A stretch of 64,000 nt of DNA from Pseudisothecium myosuroides (GCA_951799445.1 OX637293.1:18910001-18974000), one strand, 5' to 3'; shown: positions 35,427 through 48,054, numbered from the stretch's first letter. The notes: a model not told the origin generated them from the sequence alone. Numbers and translations: made by a program.

Positions 35427-38400
35427 CCCTAAAGGACCGAGGCTTTTTTTCCATCAAATAACACTTGAAACTGCCATTTCTATTGCAAAGAGCAAAAAAC
35501 TTTAAAAATTGTTTTTTTGGAATATCTAATCGTAGGATCTTATACTAGACTAGTATAAGTACATATGGAAGAAATTTCAGAAACTTTGACCACATGGATT
35601 GCAAAATATTTGCATCCAAAACGAAGAAAAAAAAATTTCTTACACCTTCTATGACTAGACTTTTGGCTTTGAATCTTTTTAACTTAAATTTTCTTGTACT
35701 ACAGATTTTGATTTTTTAACTTTTTATGTTGCACATTTGAGTTGAGAATATAGGGAAAAAAGTTCAGGAAAAAAACACTTAACCCTTTAGTGGTCAGAGT
35801 CTTCTGGGAGAATGAGAAGACTGTGAAAAGATGGAAATGGTGCAGGCGGATTATTACAAAGTGGAATGACAAGGGAGAGAATTGAACCGTAAGATCTTTA
35901 GTGCGTCCCCTACTGCTGTCGATGAGAACAAGAATTGCTCCGAAACGGTGTGCCGATTGCAAGATTATGAGGTTTGACTAAATAAATACTTGGAGCCATT
36001 GACTTCCATGGGCAGTACGTTTCATGTTTGTTGTTTCCACATTTGCATGGACATCAGAGGTCGGGAAAATTAGCAAAAAACACTCACACTATAGGCAATT
36101 ATGTGGAGAATGCCAACAACTGCATACAATAGAGAAAGCCCCAGTTGCTTAGCAAATGGAGACCTTGCAATGTAGACAATGGCGTGACATAGGAAGACAA
36201 AGGCTGTTCAGGTAGTTTTGTGCTCAATTCAGGACATGCCCGTGGATTGGAAAACATGACGACCATTGGCCTGCCCTGCTGCCCGGCTGTACAATGCGAC
36301 GCTGCCTCCTTTAAATAAGACAAGAAAGCTGATGTAAATTTTGTTGTACCGGATGTATGAGGTGTCCATATTGTACTACTCTACATATAGTAATAAAGAA
36401 TTTCATGACAAGAATGCACAGATGGCCGCTCAGAAGACAAAAGTGGAACTCGTCATTCTCTTCTGTGTGCACCTTGCATTGGCGAGAATATACGTGTCAT
36501 ACAAAGACAATCCTTTTGCTATGCGTAAGATTCAGTGGCTCAACACTCAAAAATTACACGTAAATCCAACATGATATTACATATGGAAAAAAGCAGGCTA
36601 TTGGGACTACACTGAACATGTTATCGGCTAGCAATGCGACATTCACAAAACACTATTGCACTACAACGGACAGTTGCAAGCCAACGTCAAGTCACAAAAA
36701 CAGGAACTTCGTCCAATTGTCAGCGATGCCACTATGCTAGCCATGCAAAAAGAGTGTCATTCTTGGCACGTACTTCACTCCGTACTATACACTCTGTCAA
36801 TGTCTATGGCCCTTCCAACCAGTAACGGAGATGCAAAGGTCCATCACGTATATTGGCAATGGTAACTTCGATTTAGCTGTTCCTTTCCATGAGCTAGCAA
36901 TTCAGGAGTGCGTAACGCTAGGTATTTTGCTCCACTACGTAGTGAGTGCATATGAATAGCATGGTCCATTGAGATGGTATTTCAGTCACTGACATTCCCT
37001 CCAGACCGGGCATATCAGATATGCTATGGACATGAGCAGTAAATGAAGTGCCTTACCGTAAAGAATCATTGATGTGTGTTCTTAGCTGTGCGGATGTGGA
37101 GCGACACCCAACATGTGCTCATGAGGAAAAACGATTTGGTATTGAAGGTGAGCAACTAATTTTCTAACACAAAGGAAGGGAAATAACAAAAAAGTCATAT
37201 GAATCCTAGGAAGGGCAATGCACACGACTGACTTCAGCAGACGCGACTGTTCACAAGTCACGCTAATCAAGTATACTATAAAACTACGAATTGAATCAAG
37301 TGCTATTCAACTGTGAAGATTTGTTCATACTCTGTATTCATGTGTTTAGGAACATTTCATGTCATGTCTTTTTATGTGGAAACCAAGAGTAGTGTGCAAG
37401 TTTGTTCATTGAAAGCTGATGAATGCAATTGCCGGCGATAGTGCTCCTTTGGCATGAGGTAGCCTTCGACAGGCTTTTTGAAATGGTTTGGCAAGTGATC
37501 AAGATATACTTGGTTGAAATGCCGTTATATATCCAACAACACTATGAAATAGATGCATTTAGCCTAATTAGAAGTTGAATGTTCACAAAGCTAGTCTGTC
37601 ATGTTATAAGACGTACCAATGTTCAATTAGATGAAAAGTCAATCTTCTTTAATTAATTACGCACTCTCAAATTACACACTCTGAAATTGTACATTGCACA
37701 TCGTATTTCTTCAGCTATAAACGCACGGGCACTTCCAAATTTCAAGCTTTGAACACATATCAGAGTGCATTTAGAAGCCAACTACTTCCCCATGAGGCAA
37801 TGCAACTGGAGTGTGAACTTGTAATTACATCAGACAATGTTAGTACCTGTGTTTCAATAATTTGCAAAAAATTCTAGGGGAATGATGAATTCCCTGAAGT
37901 CTTGACGTACAAGCTAACACACAAATCACACAAACACACGTCATAGAGGTCCTAGACAGATAGATTTTGTAATCAGAAACGCTACTTTCCAGTAGGAAAT
38001 GAGAAAATATGCATTTGCTGAAACGCACCACATGAAGTTAAGTTTGAGTTAGGCACCTACTACCACGTATGCACAGAAGGTTTGTATCCATAGACTCTTG
38101 TCATTGCCTCTTGAAAACCTACTACCATAGGCACAAACCTTTGCACTAATGTACATGCCGTCATTGTTGAAATCTAAAATTTGCAAGCGGGAGCCAATTG
38201 GAGCCTTCATAGTACAGTATATAACTCGGAGGGTACCAAAAGCAATGACAAGCCTACAATGCAGGATGTATAGCTAACACACAACGCTTATTACATATCA
38301 AAATGGAGCACAACATGTTATGAGTTATTTACTATTTTTTTGAATCCTGTCCGATCGATGATCAAAAGAAGTTCTGTCGAAATATAGAACAACACCGCTT

Positions 38401-39545
38401 CTTTGTACAACAGAGAAGCATGTCAATGACAAGGAAAAACAACCGACATTCTGCCTCGCATGAAGTTTTCCAATTTCTAAGTGTGTGCATTCAAGAGTCT
38501 GCCAACAGTGTCTTGAATTCGAAATTCGAAATGGACGCACACTTACAGGAAAGAGACAAGTGTGAGCCTCTCTTGCCTTGTCACCAACGTTTTCTCCTCT
38601 GAAGTTGTCGTACCGCTTTCTCAATTCACTATTATAAGACATGCACCAAATTTTATTCAAGGTAGTGACGTAAGCATACGTACAAGTGTTGCTGAATTAG
38701 CCACAGCCCAGAATGGAATTTTTTTTTTGATATTTTCGATGACTTCAGAGTTCACATGATTGGACAAACAAAAATTTCAGCATTTCCAGACACCTCTTAC
38801 TTTTTCCATTTATCCAAAAATATTCCTGTCGTTTCCGGAAGATCGCTTCTCTATTTCGGGTACACAACTGTTGCACCTATCTCCACAAAAAAGTGTGGAT
38901 GAAAAAACTTCACAGCCTGCGAGATACATAAGTTCTATTCTGTGCGTTGTCCAAAATATAGACGCCGGCGTGTTAAGGGGTTAATTTTCACTCATTAAAA
39001 AATTGTTAAGCAGAAGTAGGTTCAAGAATGAAGGGAAGACAAAACCATTAATAACTCTAAGATGGAGTTGAAACAAAATAATCCCAATAGTGGGATTATT
39101 CTAGCAAACAAATTTAACCATGTCCAACAATTTTTTTTGGAAAAATGTAAAAATTGCATTCAAAAATGAATCTTATAGGTTATTTTTTCAAGAAGATGCT
39201 TAGATTGCCCGAAAAACTAAGATTGTCCATAATTTTTTCATCACAAGTCCAAATTGAATGAATCAAAGCTTCACATGTAGACAAAAATATAATATTTTAG
39301 GAATTTTTTTTTTTTTTTTTGACTTTTTATGATTTCTTTTGGTTGCCCGCCAATCTCCGTTTTTGGCTTATTGTGCCATAATTTTTGCTCCCGGGCACCG
39401 ATTTAAATAAAAATTACATATCCACAAAGCTCTTGCAAAACTAGACAACCTCAAAAAATTCCAAAATTTTTTACTACAAATTGAGACAATAGGTACCTAC
39501 CCGGACCCAAATTATCCCTTGAGGGAACAAATGGTCCTTTAGGGG
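35427..39545. mobile_element. TTAA-family element inserted in a TORNADO1-like exon (TTAT duplication)
   Basis: Perfect 13-bp inverted ends, CCCCTAAAGGACC and GGTCCTTTAGGGG, flanked by TTAT on both sides (35423-35426, 39546-39549). Copies A and C have a single TTAT at this point of exon 3 (the codons for QNKRD), giving a clean empty site and showing a 4-bp duplication. It contains a second, nested TTAA element; without it, this element would be about 920 bp. Its arms match 51440-51700. Confidence 0.88.
35783..38980. mobile_element. 3.2-kb TTAA-flanked element nested in the previous one
   Basis: TTAA (35779-35782) then CCCTTTAGTGG; right end GTTAAGGGG then TTAA (38981-38984). The uninterrupted sequence exists at 51565-51585 (AAAACTTAATTTTCACTC), proving a single TTAA target. 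Its base composition is less AT-rich than the small members, and it is the only one long enough to have carried a transposase. All its frames are short (the longest about 110 codons) and no transposase is securely recognised. It may be a decayed autonomous element or one that has captured other DNA. Confidence 0.75.
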
Positions 39546-41385
39546 TTATTTTGACACTTGGGCTCCAAAAACTCTTGAAGCCACCTTTGTGCTTCGACTT
39601 GGTCGTCAATTGAGATCCTTGAATGTTTCTTGACATCACTTGGCTAGGATTCCAAAGTTGTAGTAGGGAGTCGATAATCCAAACAACTATGCATGTCAAG
39701 AATCAAGGCTGCAAAAGTGCCTCCATCACTAAAATCAGGTACCATTGTACCCATCCCACAAGCAACATGGGCACCAATCTTTGTCAAAAAGGTGCCAATC
39801 TTCAATCCCCAAGCTACCATTGCAAGAAATTTCCTTGTGTGTCATTGCAAACAACCTTCTTGATTTGCAACCTCGTAGAATCCGTGTATACTTTCACACA
39901 TGAGGTGAAGTTGGATTCTATCAAGGTCAGGCACCGATCGTGTCAAAAGCTTCCTCTTCCCAAATTTACAAAGATAGGCTAGTTTGAGAATTTGTGATTT
40001 TGCATCTCCACAGCGAATGCCATCAAATCATCAATCTTTGAACACACCTCAAGCAAGAACACACCTGAAGAAATAACTCCCCTTGCATGTTTTGAATACC
40101 ATGCTCTAGATTTTGTATCAAATGCACCACATCATCCAATTTTGACATTGTCTCTTTGTGACATTTGTCCAATTTGTCCATTGTATTTTTGTGATGTTCA
40201 CGATGTTCTCTTCTCATGTCATCTAATTTCTCATCCAAAGGTCCATATACAAGTCTCCAAGGCATTTGCCAAAGGGAAGTGGTTGATAAACAACCCTTAT
40301 CAATGTTGGAGTTGGATTGATCATTTTGGATCATAGTTCCCAAAGATTGGATTTTCTTGTGACAATCTTGTAGGTCACACAATTGCCTTTTTAAAAGATT
40401 TTTCCATGCCAAGCTTCCCAATAAAGTATTCACGTTGTCGTAGCCAATGCCCAAAACATGACTTCCAATTGTGTGTAGCATCTACACCAATCTTTATAAC
40501 CTTTGCTTCTAAGTCTTTAACTTGGACCCATTGATTCTTACAGTCCTTTGCATTGATGAACCTTCTCACACACAAAGGACGCAAAATGTCCTAACAAGGT
40601 GAACTCCAACACAATCCAATGTGGGATCTTCTTCGAGAAGTTTGATGTGCATGACGATTCTGTTGTCAAAAAATTCCAACATTTGTTGGGATCTTAGAAG
40701 GATGTTGATGTCCCCATGATGGAATTGAAGAATGACTTCAGCACCATCACTTATGAACTTGATAACATCTCAAAACACCTTGTAAATATCTTAGGCATTC
40801 TTGCTTTGAAGCTTCTTAAAGAAAGAAACTTGTAGAATATATCAACAAAATGAAATACATATCAAATCAATGAGAAGAAAGTGATTATAATATTCAAATT
40901 ATTTGATTTATATTTGACTAATCTTCACATCTAAACTAAATTATTAAAGAATAAAGTTTGTGTAGCAAATTGTCATTGAAAATGAAATTGATATTTTTAA
41001 ATAATTCCCGTCATGAATGATTGTTGCAGTTTATAAAAAATTATAATTTGTATACAATCCTGGTTGTATCATATTTGGATTATTGTGAAGTAGATTATTC
41101 AACTACAATGAATAAATTTTATAAATCAAATAAAAACATGAAGGTACATGATATTTATAGTTTTCATTACTAAAATAATTCATAAGCATTACCTTGAGGC
41201 TTGTAAAAAATCTAGGAGTCAACTTGGTTTTGACTCCATCTTTGCAAGCCAATCTTTTCCCAACATACTTCAAGCTTGTGGGTTCATAAGTGGTGGACCA
41301 ACTCAAAGTATTGTGTTTGTCTTTCAAAGTTGATGGTATCATAAGGCTACTAGCATCTTGCTTATAGCATATGTGTAGTTTGATC

Positions 41386-42949
41386 ACAACGACGCTAGCA
41401 TGTGAGCGTGTGAGCGTGAGCCTAAGAGCGGTGAGCGGGGATTGTGTGAGCCTAGAGCCTAGAAATTTAGAACATGATGTAATTTCTAAATTTTTTGGTT
41501 AAAAAGTTAAAAGATTGATGTTTTTCAATAAAATTTGTTATATTTAGAAAAATACAACCTATTACCGTGGGACCCATGATCATGGATTTTAGATCTAGAA
41601 TCATGGAAAGTTGGGGCTTTTGCATGTTTTGGAATTTATATCATGTTTTGAGAGGCCGTCCCAAAGTGGTTTGATCAAGTGAGAGTACAAATAATTTAGA
41701 GGCAAATCTAAGGATGAGAAGAAGATATAAAATATCATAGGATGTAGAACATTGTGTACATAATAAAATATTCTTTCATTGCAGCAAGGAATATATATTG
41801 GAATATGAATGTAATTTTTTGCTACTTGAATTTGGAGATTTTGAAGATAGAATATCATTGCTACATATCTACTTCATATAATGCTAATATTTGTCTACTA
41901 ACTTACTTGTACGTCTTGATGATTTTGGCAATAACAATCGTTTGCTTAACTTCATCCAAGCTAAGGCTAGGAACGTGGATGAACGTAACTATCTTATAAT
42001 CCAGTTTGTAGAAGTAACAAAAGGTGTTTGCAATTTAAGTACATGCCACGCTTCCAATGGAACTTCCATTCATGCTTCCATAATGGGAACATGTACAAGA
42101 TGGAAAATTGAAAAGTGTGATGTTATAAACCTTTTGGTTAGGTTCAGTCCTGGACAAAAGCATAAAAAATAGCACTAAGTCCATGGCAAGAAAGGAAGTT
42201 CACCCTAATCATACTTGCAGTAACATTCCTTACACTTTCCCACATATTCTGTACGTTACCGCGTGTGACCAAGCTCCTCTCTTCACAATTCGGCCTCCGT
42301 TCAATCGTCCATCAGTGAGGAAAATGTCATTCCGGACTTCTCCACAAAAATAAATATTCACTCAACAGAAAACCAGACCACGCACAGACAAATTGATAAC
42401 ACGACACAGGTAAGGAAGCAAAGGAATCACAGAAATCCCACAAAAATATGACAAGCATGAGCAAACAATCCCTAATTTCTCCAAAATAATCTCACGCTGA
42501 TACACAACTTTCCACTAATTCACAGTAATAAATACCACATATAATCATAAGTCACAATTCCAATCTCTCCTTAAAACAATTACAAAACTTAAATCAATCA
42601 CACATACACAATGCACTTACATAAATACAATTTGCAATAAATATACATATAAAAATAAGTGGGTCTTACAATGCCAATGATTGTTTTGTTTTTTAGTCTT
42701 TTTATAGTTTTCTAAAAAAAAACGAATTGGTGTGATGAAGAGGTGTGACCTAGGTTGCACCTCATTCATCCAAATGTTTATTTTTATTTATTTATTTATT
42801 CATCCATCCTAGGCTTATAGACCTATTTACACTTAGAAATGTAATTTAACTTTATTTTTACTTTAACTTTAACTTTTTCCTACAAAGGAGCCCCTAATAG
42901 GCTAAAATAGTCTAACTTTACTATTTTTACTAAAATTTTCTTTCTACAG
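41386..42949. other. foreign filler replacing the centre of the block B pseudogene
   Basis: Begins with a GTGAGC-rich simple stretch (41396-41460). 42245-42270 is the inverse of 17078-17104 (part of R1). 42300-42949 differs in style, with ATTT repeats (42780-42812) and a stretch ending GTGGGTCTTACA near 42671 that looks like a retrotransposon long terminal repeat edge. No paired LTR or coding domain was found. No gene. Confidence 0.4.
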
Positions 42950-43182
42950 AGATATTGAATAGCATTGTTCCCGAGAAGCACACTTGAGACATACTTAGCA
43001 AATCGGAGTGCAGAGCCATCCCAGTAGTTAAGATTGAGTATTCTGAATCCGTTGCCAGACTGGCGGAATGCATCACCAAATGCTTCCATGTGTTTGCAAG
43101 AATCGTCCCCCTCAAGTACGATGCTTACTCTTTCATGGAATACAATTTTTGATGAAGCAACTGCATCCAAAAACTCATGATA

Positions 43183-43778
43183 AGGTAGGCATCCTTAATG
43201 TGCCACTGACCTTAAACCGCCATCTTCAGTGCGTGTACATCTCCAAAATCAATTATGTACCTCTGTGAAAGAAACACTTTTAGAACTAGACTTTGTTCCT
43301 TCATACTTTTGCATATAATATCCAAATGTCACATTCTTTGGTGCGTTGTAACCTTTTTTCCAACGTACCAAAGTCCTTGCCCAATAAGAATATACAAGAA
43401 TTTGAACAATCTAACAATAGTAACCAGGATTTTTTTTTCATTTTTTAAGAAGTGCCAAAGTGGCGATTTAAAATGTTATAGTGGTGCTCTAAATTTCAAC
43501 ATTCATCCACATATTGGATAGAAAATATCACATTAGCATATCACATGTCTATAATATGGTTTTCATCAAAAATTTGGCAATTTCATCCAAGATTTTTTTT
43601 AATTTGAAGTTTTTTTGGCGATTTCATCCAATTTTCTTTGCTTTTTTTTGGCTTTTTTATAGCCAGATTATTTTTTTTTGGTGCAATCTGGCACCAGAAA
43701 GCCAAAAAAGAAAGCCCTGGTAGTAACAGTTGTAATTAGGCACAGTAGCAATTAGTGGCGGTTTGGGAATACCTACCT
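43183..43778. mobile_element. 596-bp TA-flanked AGGTAGG element in pseudogene exon 1
   Basis: TA then AGGTAGGCATCC at the left; GGGAATACCTACCT then TA at the right. Copy A has TCATGATATCC at this point of exon 1, so the element inserted at TA. The interior is T-rich and noncoding. Confidence 0.82.
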
Positions 43779-44071
43779 TAACTTGCTTTCCCGCCGGTGC
43801 CATGGTGCCATGTAAAACTAAAGTAATCAAAGTCAGTATCAACCCTCAAGTCTCCATCAAAAGTCAAAAGATGGATCCTGCGTTCATCTTCGGGTAAGGA
43901 AGAGAGAAAGCGTGCCAACTGCGACTCCTGTTGCCCTTCCTGGGAAGGCAAATGCTCCACAGGCTCTTCGCTGGCAGGATGGGAGACAGGACTCCAAAGC
44001 CAACAAAGCAAGAAATCAAACCAAGTCCAGAAATTAAACAGCCACACCAGGAAAGCGAACAGCTTCCTCAT

Positions 44072-45145
44072 GCTGGTCTCGACCCCGACGCAGCCTCAAA
44101 GTACAATCTCACAGGCCAACAAAAGTTGCGATGATCAGATCGAAGAGGTCGAGGCCGGCTTGCAACCATCTTAGAGTTGGTCCTCCAAACCCCGACGACC
44201 CAACTCCCTACTATGCAATCCAAATATCTTACCCACGTACTTCCCAAGAATTACAACGTCGTCACCAACCTTCAATCCTCTCTACCAAATTTGAAGTCAT
44301 CATGTGCTTGCAACATGTCGTTGCACATGAACCAAGTGAAGTTCTTGCCGTGTGCCAACCAAAGCATGAGAAAGGGAAGGGAGGGACACATCGGTTACTC
44401 TCACAAACTGTACTTTAACCCCTAAAGGCCCAAAGTCCCCTTGGGGGACACTTGGGATTTTGGGCAGGCTCGTGTGACCTGAAATTTTGAGCTAATATTT
44501 TGAAACTTTTTTTGAAGATAGGGAATCACATTAGCTTTCTAAAAATATAATTTTTTCTGAAATCGGTGCACGGGAGCAAAAGTTTTGCGATCCGAAGTCT
44601 TAAAAGCAGTTCGCCGGGCAGGAAAAAAAAATGATTTTAATTTTTTTTTTTCCCTCAAAGATTATGTTTTTGTCTACATCTGAAGCTTTGATTCATTCTA
44701 TTTGGACTAAAAATGAGAAAGTTATGAACAATCTTGATTTTCGGGCAATCTAAGTGTCTTCTTAAAAAAAAAACTTATAGAATTCATTTTTGAATGCAAT
44801 TTTCAATTTTTTTCAATTTTTTTTTGACAAGGTTAAGTTTGTTTCCAAGAACAATCCCCCCATTGGGATTATGGTGTTTTAATTCCATCTAAGAGCTATT
44901 AAAGATTTAGTGTTTTGTTCAATTGTGGACCTACATGTGGGTTGCCGAGCTTGCCAAGCCGTGCAAGAATCACTAACTTAATCCCTCATGGTTCTAACAA
45001 AAGATCTCTCTCGAGGCCACTCCCCTCGTTCCAACACGAGGACCGGACAGAGAAACAAAGCAAACAAGGATCATGCCTGACGACCAGAAATGGCAGAGTG
45101 CTTCTCACGCTGGCTGTGCACAACAGATAAGCTCATGGAGCACTA
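44072..45145. other. upstream region of the block B pseudogene, with element
   Basis: 44072-44414 and 44936-45140 match 15293-15650 and 15725-15960 of block A. Between them lies a TTAA-family element whose right end is lost (44419 to about 44935): TTAA (44415-44418), then CCCCTAAAGGCCCAAAG. Block A reads CTGTGCTCTAAAGC at the insertion point. No gene. Confidence 0.65.
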
Positions 45146-45439
45146 AAGTAGGGGGCTGTAAAAGCGACCCTTTACCAGCTGATTTGCATTTTGGGGGAAG
45201 CTAAACTCCTTAAAACAATTTTCAGTAAATTTTCGTGGTAAAAAAAATGGAATTGGCATCTAACCCAAGTCGTTTCATATTTTTTGGACATTCATGGAAT
45301 TAGTTATGAATTTTTGAAGTTGAAAACACAGTGGTTTCTAAAAGCGACCCCCTCCTGAAATGTACACTTTTGATACATGTTAGAGGCAAAATCTACCAAA
45401 TCGCTTTTAGAGACAGGTCGCTTTTACAGCCCCCTACCT
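45146..45439. mobile_element. 294-bp TA-flanked element, GTAGGGGGCTG ends
   Basis: The left end has GTAGGGGGCTGTAAAAGCG after TAAA; the right end is its inverse, then CCTACCT and TA. One G is missing in the left end compared with AGGTAGGGGG. The inverted ends match over more than 20 bp. Block A is uninterrupted between GCTCATGGAG and the TCCACCC run. A related, end-less copy lies at about 48218-48420. Confidence 0.8.
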
Positions 45440-46457
45440 TACTATATAACTTAGACGCACTCTTGAAATCACGTGTCTTCCACCCAGAGGCTCTGGCTCG
45501 GCGGTGGGTACCCCAAACCCGTGGCTGTACTTCACTTGCCCAGCTATAGTATCAATGAACTACAGGATGACAGCCACCGTAATATTAGTATGAGACGGGT
45601 TTCATTACCTCAATTGCAAATATTAGATCTAGAGATCTCCTACATCTTGCTAATACACAAATTGACATGCCAGCTTACGGCAGTAAGTGGTATCGGAACC
45701 CTCACGGTGAACCGTAATTCACTCAAACGTAGTAACGTACAACTCATTCTTGGATATTCCCCGCAAATCTGCGTGCTGATTACCAGCTTCAGTGCAACCC
45801 TTGCTAATTGTGTAACTGTGATATGCAACTATACAACACTTGCGTGGATCACGCAGCCTTGTGTGGCGATCATTCAATTTGATGCTAAATTTAGGCCCGC
45901 TTTATACTTGGGGCCGGATTGAAAGCCGGCCAGAACTCTTCGAGTTTGAACCAATAGAATCACTCGATTTCTTCAAATCCGGCCCAAAGGCTTCATACTT
46001 GAGGCCAGATGGAACTACAACTCATCCTATGTGTCACCTTAGGTGGCATGGTTTTGGCGCCAAACCATCCAGCCCCAAGGGAGCAATCGGGACGAGGTTT
46101 GGGGTGGCCCGAACTCCCATCTAGGGTCGGATTGGACCCCTCCATTAGATTATTCACATCTCTACCATCTATGAATTTTATTCTATTTTATTTTAACAAG
46201 CTCCTTCAATTTCTCTTGTTTCTCTTCTAGTTTGTGCCTCTTTTGGTCTGTCACTGATTATAATCAGTAATTATGTTATGTTTTTATTTTGCATTGTAGT
46301 GATTGGCCATAGGCAAATAAAGACCCTGGAGATATTGGCAATGAAAAATTTCAATATTTCAAATTTTATTTTTGAAATTAAAAAAAGAGAAATTAAACAT
46401 AATAAAAAAATTCAAAAAAAACTGCAAATAATAAAGAAACCATTCTTTCTATTTTAT

Positions 46458-46605
46458 GGGCAATTCATTAAAATAGCGGTATTCCAAGTGCCACTTTGAC
46501 GGTGTGCCATTTTCACCATCTAGGACACATATAGATTTAGAATGGCGGTTCTAAATTGTTTTCTTGCCATTTTAAAAAAATATTGCCATTTTAATGAAAT
46601 TGCCC
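46458..46605. mobile_element. 148-bp foldback MITE, second GGGCAATTT copy
   Basis: GGGCAATTCATTAAAATAGC at the left and TTTTAATGAAATTGCCC at the right; highly similar to 7110-7259, including the CCATTTTCACCATCTAGGAC core. Flanked by AT on each side. Confidence 0.8.
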
Positions 46606-46625
46606 ATTTTTCCACTTAAATACTA

Positions 46626-47372
46626 GGAAGGGAAGGGAAGGGAAGGGAAGGGAGGGACACATCGGTTACTCTCACAAACTGTACTTTAACCTCTAAAGGC
46701 CCAAAGTCCCCTTGGGGGACACTTGGGATTTTGGGCAGGCTCGTGTGACCTGAAATTTTGAGCTAATATTTTGAAACTTTTATTGAAGGTAGGGAATCAC
46801 ATATATATTTTTTAAAAATTGGTGCCCAGGAGCAAAAGTTTTGCGATCCGAAGTCTTAAAAGCATTTGCCAGGTAAGAAAAAAAAATGATTTTAATTTTT
46901 TTCCCCTGAAAGATTATGTTTTTGTCTACATCTGAAGCTTTGATTCATTCTATTTGGACTAAAAATGAGAAAGTTATGAACAATCTTGATTTTTGGGCAA
47001 TCTAAGTGTCTTCTTCAAAAAACACACTTATAGAATTCATTTTTGAATGCAATTTTCAATTTTTTTCAATTTTTTTTTGACAAGGTTAAGTTTGTTTTCA
47101 AGAACATTCCCACCGTTGGGATTATGGTGTTTTAATTCCATCTAAGATTTTTAAATTCTATCCGTACGGTTAGATCTACTAATGCTATCACGAATCTTTT
47201 TCTATAAATTTTGAAAAGAAAATTTCAGAATTCCTTCTAAATTCAATTACAAGTAAAATATTATCATTTTTTGAGTAAAACTTGTTGGAATGGATTTGAA
47301 ATAAGGTTCTCTTCATATGGTGATTTTTTGAAATTTTTGTGGCCAGAAAATGGACGTCGGAGCGCTCCAGGG
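46626..47372. repeat. GGGAA run and duplicate of the 44370-44910 segment
   Basis: A short GGGAA microsatellite (46626-46652) leads into a copy of host sequence GAGGGACACATCGG plus the TTAA-family element first seen at 44419. Unlike the 44419 copy, this one (46690-47372) keeps its right end (CTCCAGG then TTAA, 47373-47376). The host flank was copied with the element, so this is a segmental duplication and not a new transposition. Confidence 0.7.
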
Positions 47373-48054
47373 TTAATGACACATAAGCATCTTCATTTTT
47401 TTGTGGCATTTCATGGCGTTTGGACCTATTGTGTGAATTTTTGTATTATCTTTAAATTAAAAAATTAAATCAAATTATCTTTTATTTTGGAAAAACATTA
47501 CTTTCACATTGCATGTTCAAACGCCACAAAACAAAGCTGTTGCATCCCACCTTGCACTCCTTTGTGCATAAAGTTTTCTATTTGTATGAAAACACAACTT
47601 ACCTCACACCACAACAAAGCCCTTGCACTCCATCGTGTATAAAAGATATTGAATTTTAAAGTTTTTACAAATTAAAAAATAGGAAGGAAAAAGAAAAGGT
47701 TTAAAAAATAAAATAAAAAGATAATTTTTTTTTTCTTAAAACTCTTTTTTATTTTTGAAATAAAATAAATAGGAAGAAAATAATAATAATAAAATAAAAA
47801 CTTTTCTTCTCTATTTGAAATAGGAAAGAAAGGAAGAGAAAAAAAAACATGCACGTTTTTTTATATTTTTTCAAATTGAGCATTGGAAAAAATCCAAGAA
47901 CACATAAATTGGAAATTGTGCCCAAGAATCCGGCCCAAGGGCTTTACATTAACTTGGGCCAAATAGAAGAATTGGGGCCGGATTGAAGGCCGGATTGAAG
48001 GCAAATCCGGCCGGCCTTTCATCCGACCCAAGGCCCAATATAAAGCCGGCCTAA

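Larger units (their letters stand above)
35298..44071 (-). pseudogene. TRN1-like: TORNADO1-like pseudogene, block B, broken by insertions
   Basis: Pieces on the minus strand: 44071-43781 (ATG and first 90-odd codons), then a 596-bp TA-flanked element, then 43180-42950 (further exon 1). Next, 1.56 kb of foreign DNA (41386-42949) replaces most LRRs, intron 1, the Roc domain and half of COR. Then 41385-41196 (end of exon 2), intron 2, exon 3 from 40829 to 39546, a 4.1-kb TTAA-family element, and the last exon 3 part 35426-35298 ending in TAG. The exon 3 acceptor is AA instead of AG. A 5-bp deletion near 40455 (against CCTTCACATG in copy A) and other frame breaks add to the damage. The P-loop is gone. 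This is the third copy of the gene at 9012-15292. Confidence 0.9.
45891..48054. mobile_element. 2.2-kb element with GGCC-rich ~40-bp inverted ends
   Basis: The left end is TTAGGCCCGCTTTATACTTG, with the inverse GCCCAATATAAAGCCGGCCT then AA at the right. Homology continues inward through GGGCCGGAT and GGCCGGCC. Block A has no such insert at the matching place near 17360. TA borders are possible but not proven. Inside are nested a 148-bp MITE (46458-46605), a GGGAA run and a duplicated TTAA element (46690-47372). An A/T homopolymer-rich stretch lies at 47650-47850. No transposase frame was found. Confidence 0.6.

Noticed and set aside
36341..36574. Possible piggyBac transposase C-terminus in the nested 3.2-kb element
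   Set aside because: It shows only a faint resemblance, the spacing between the tyrosine pair and the hydrophobic helix is wrong, and the rest of a transposase is missing. Kept only as a question for a profile search.
41396..41460. GTGAGC-rich run as a CRISPR-like or regulatory array
   Set aside because: Irregular simple-sequence repeat at a deletion junction in a plant nuclear pseudogene; no spacer structure.
42180..42671. Solo LTR ending in GGGTCTTACA
   Set aside because: No paired TG start, target duplication, primer binding site or second LTR could be found.
47650..47860. 60-codon minus-strand frame rich in Phe, Lys and Tyr
   Set aside because: It is produced by an A/T homopolymer tract, with no start context or conservation.
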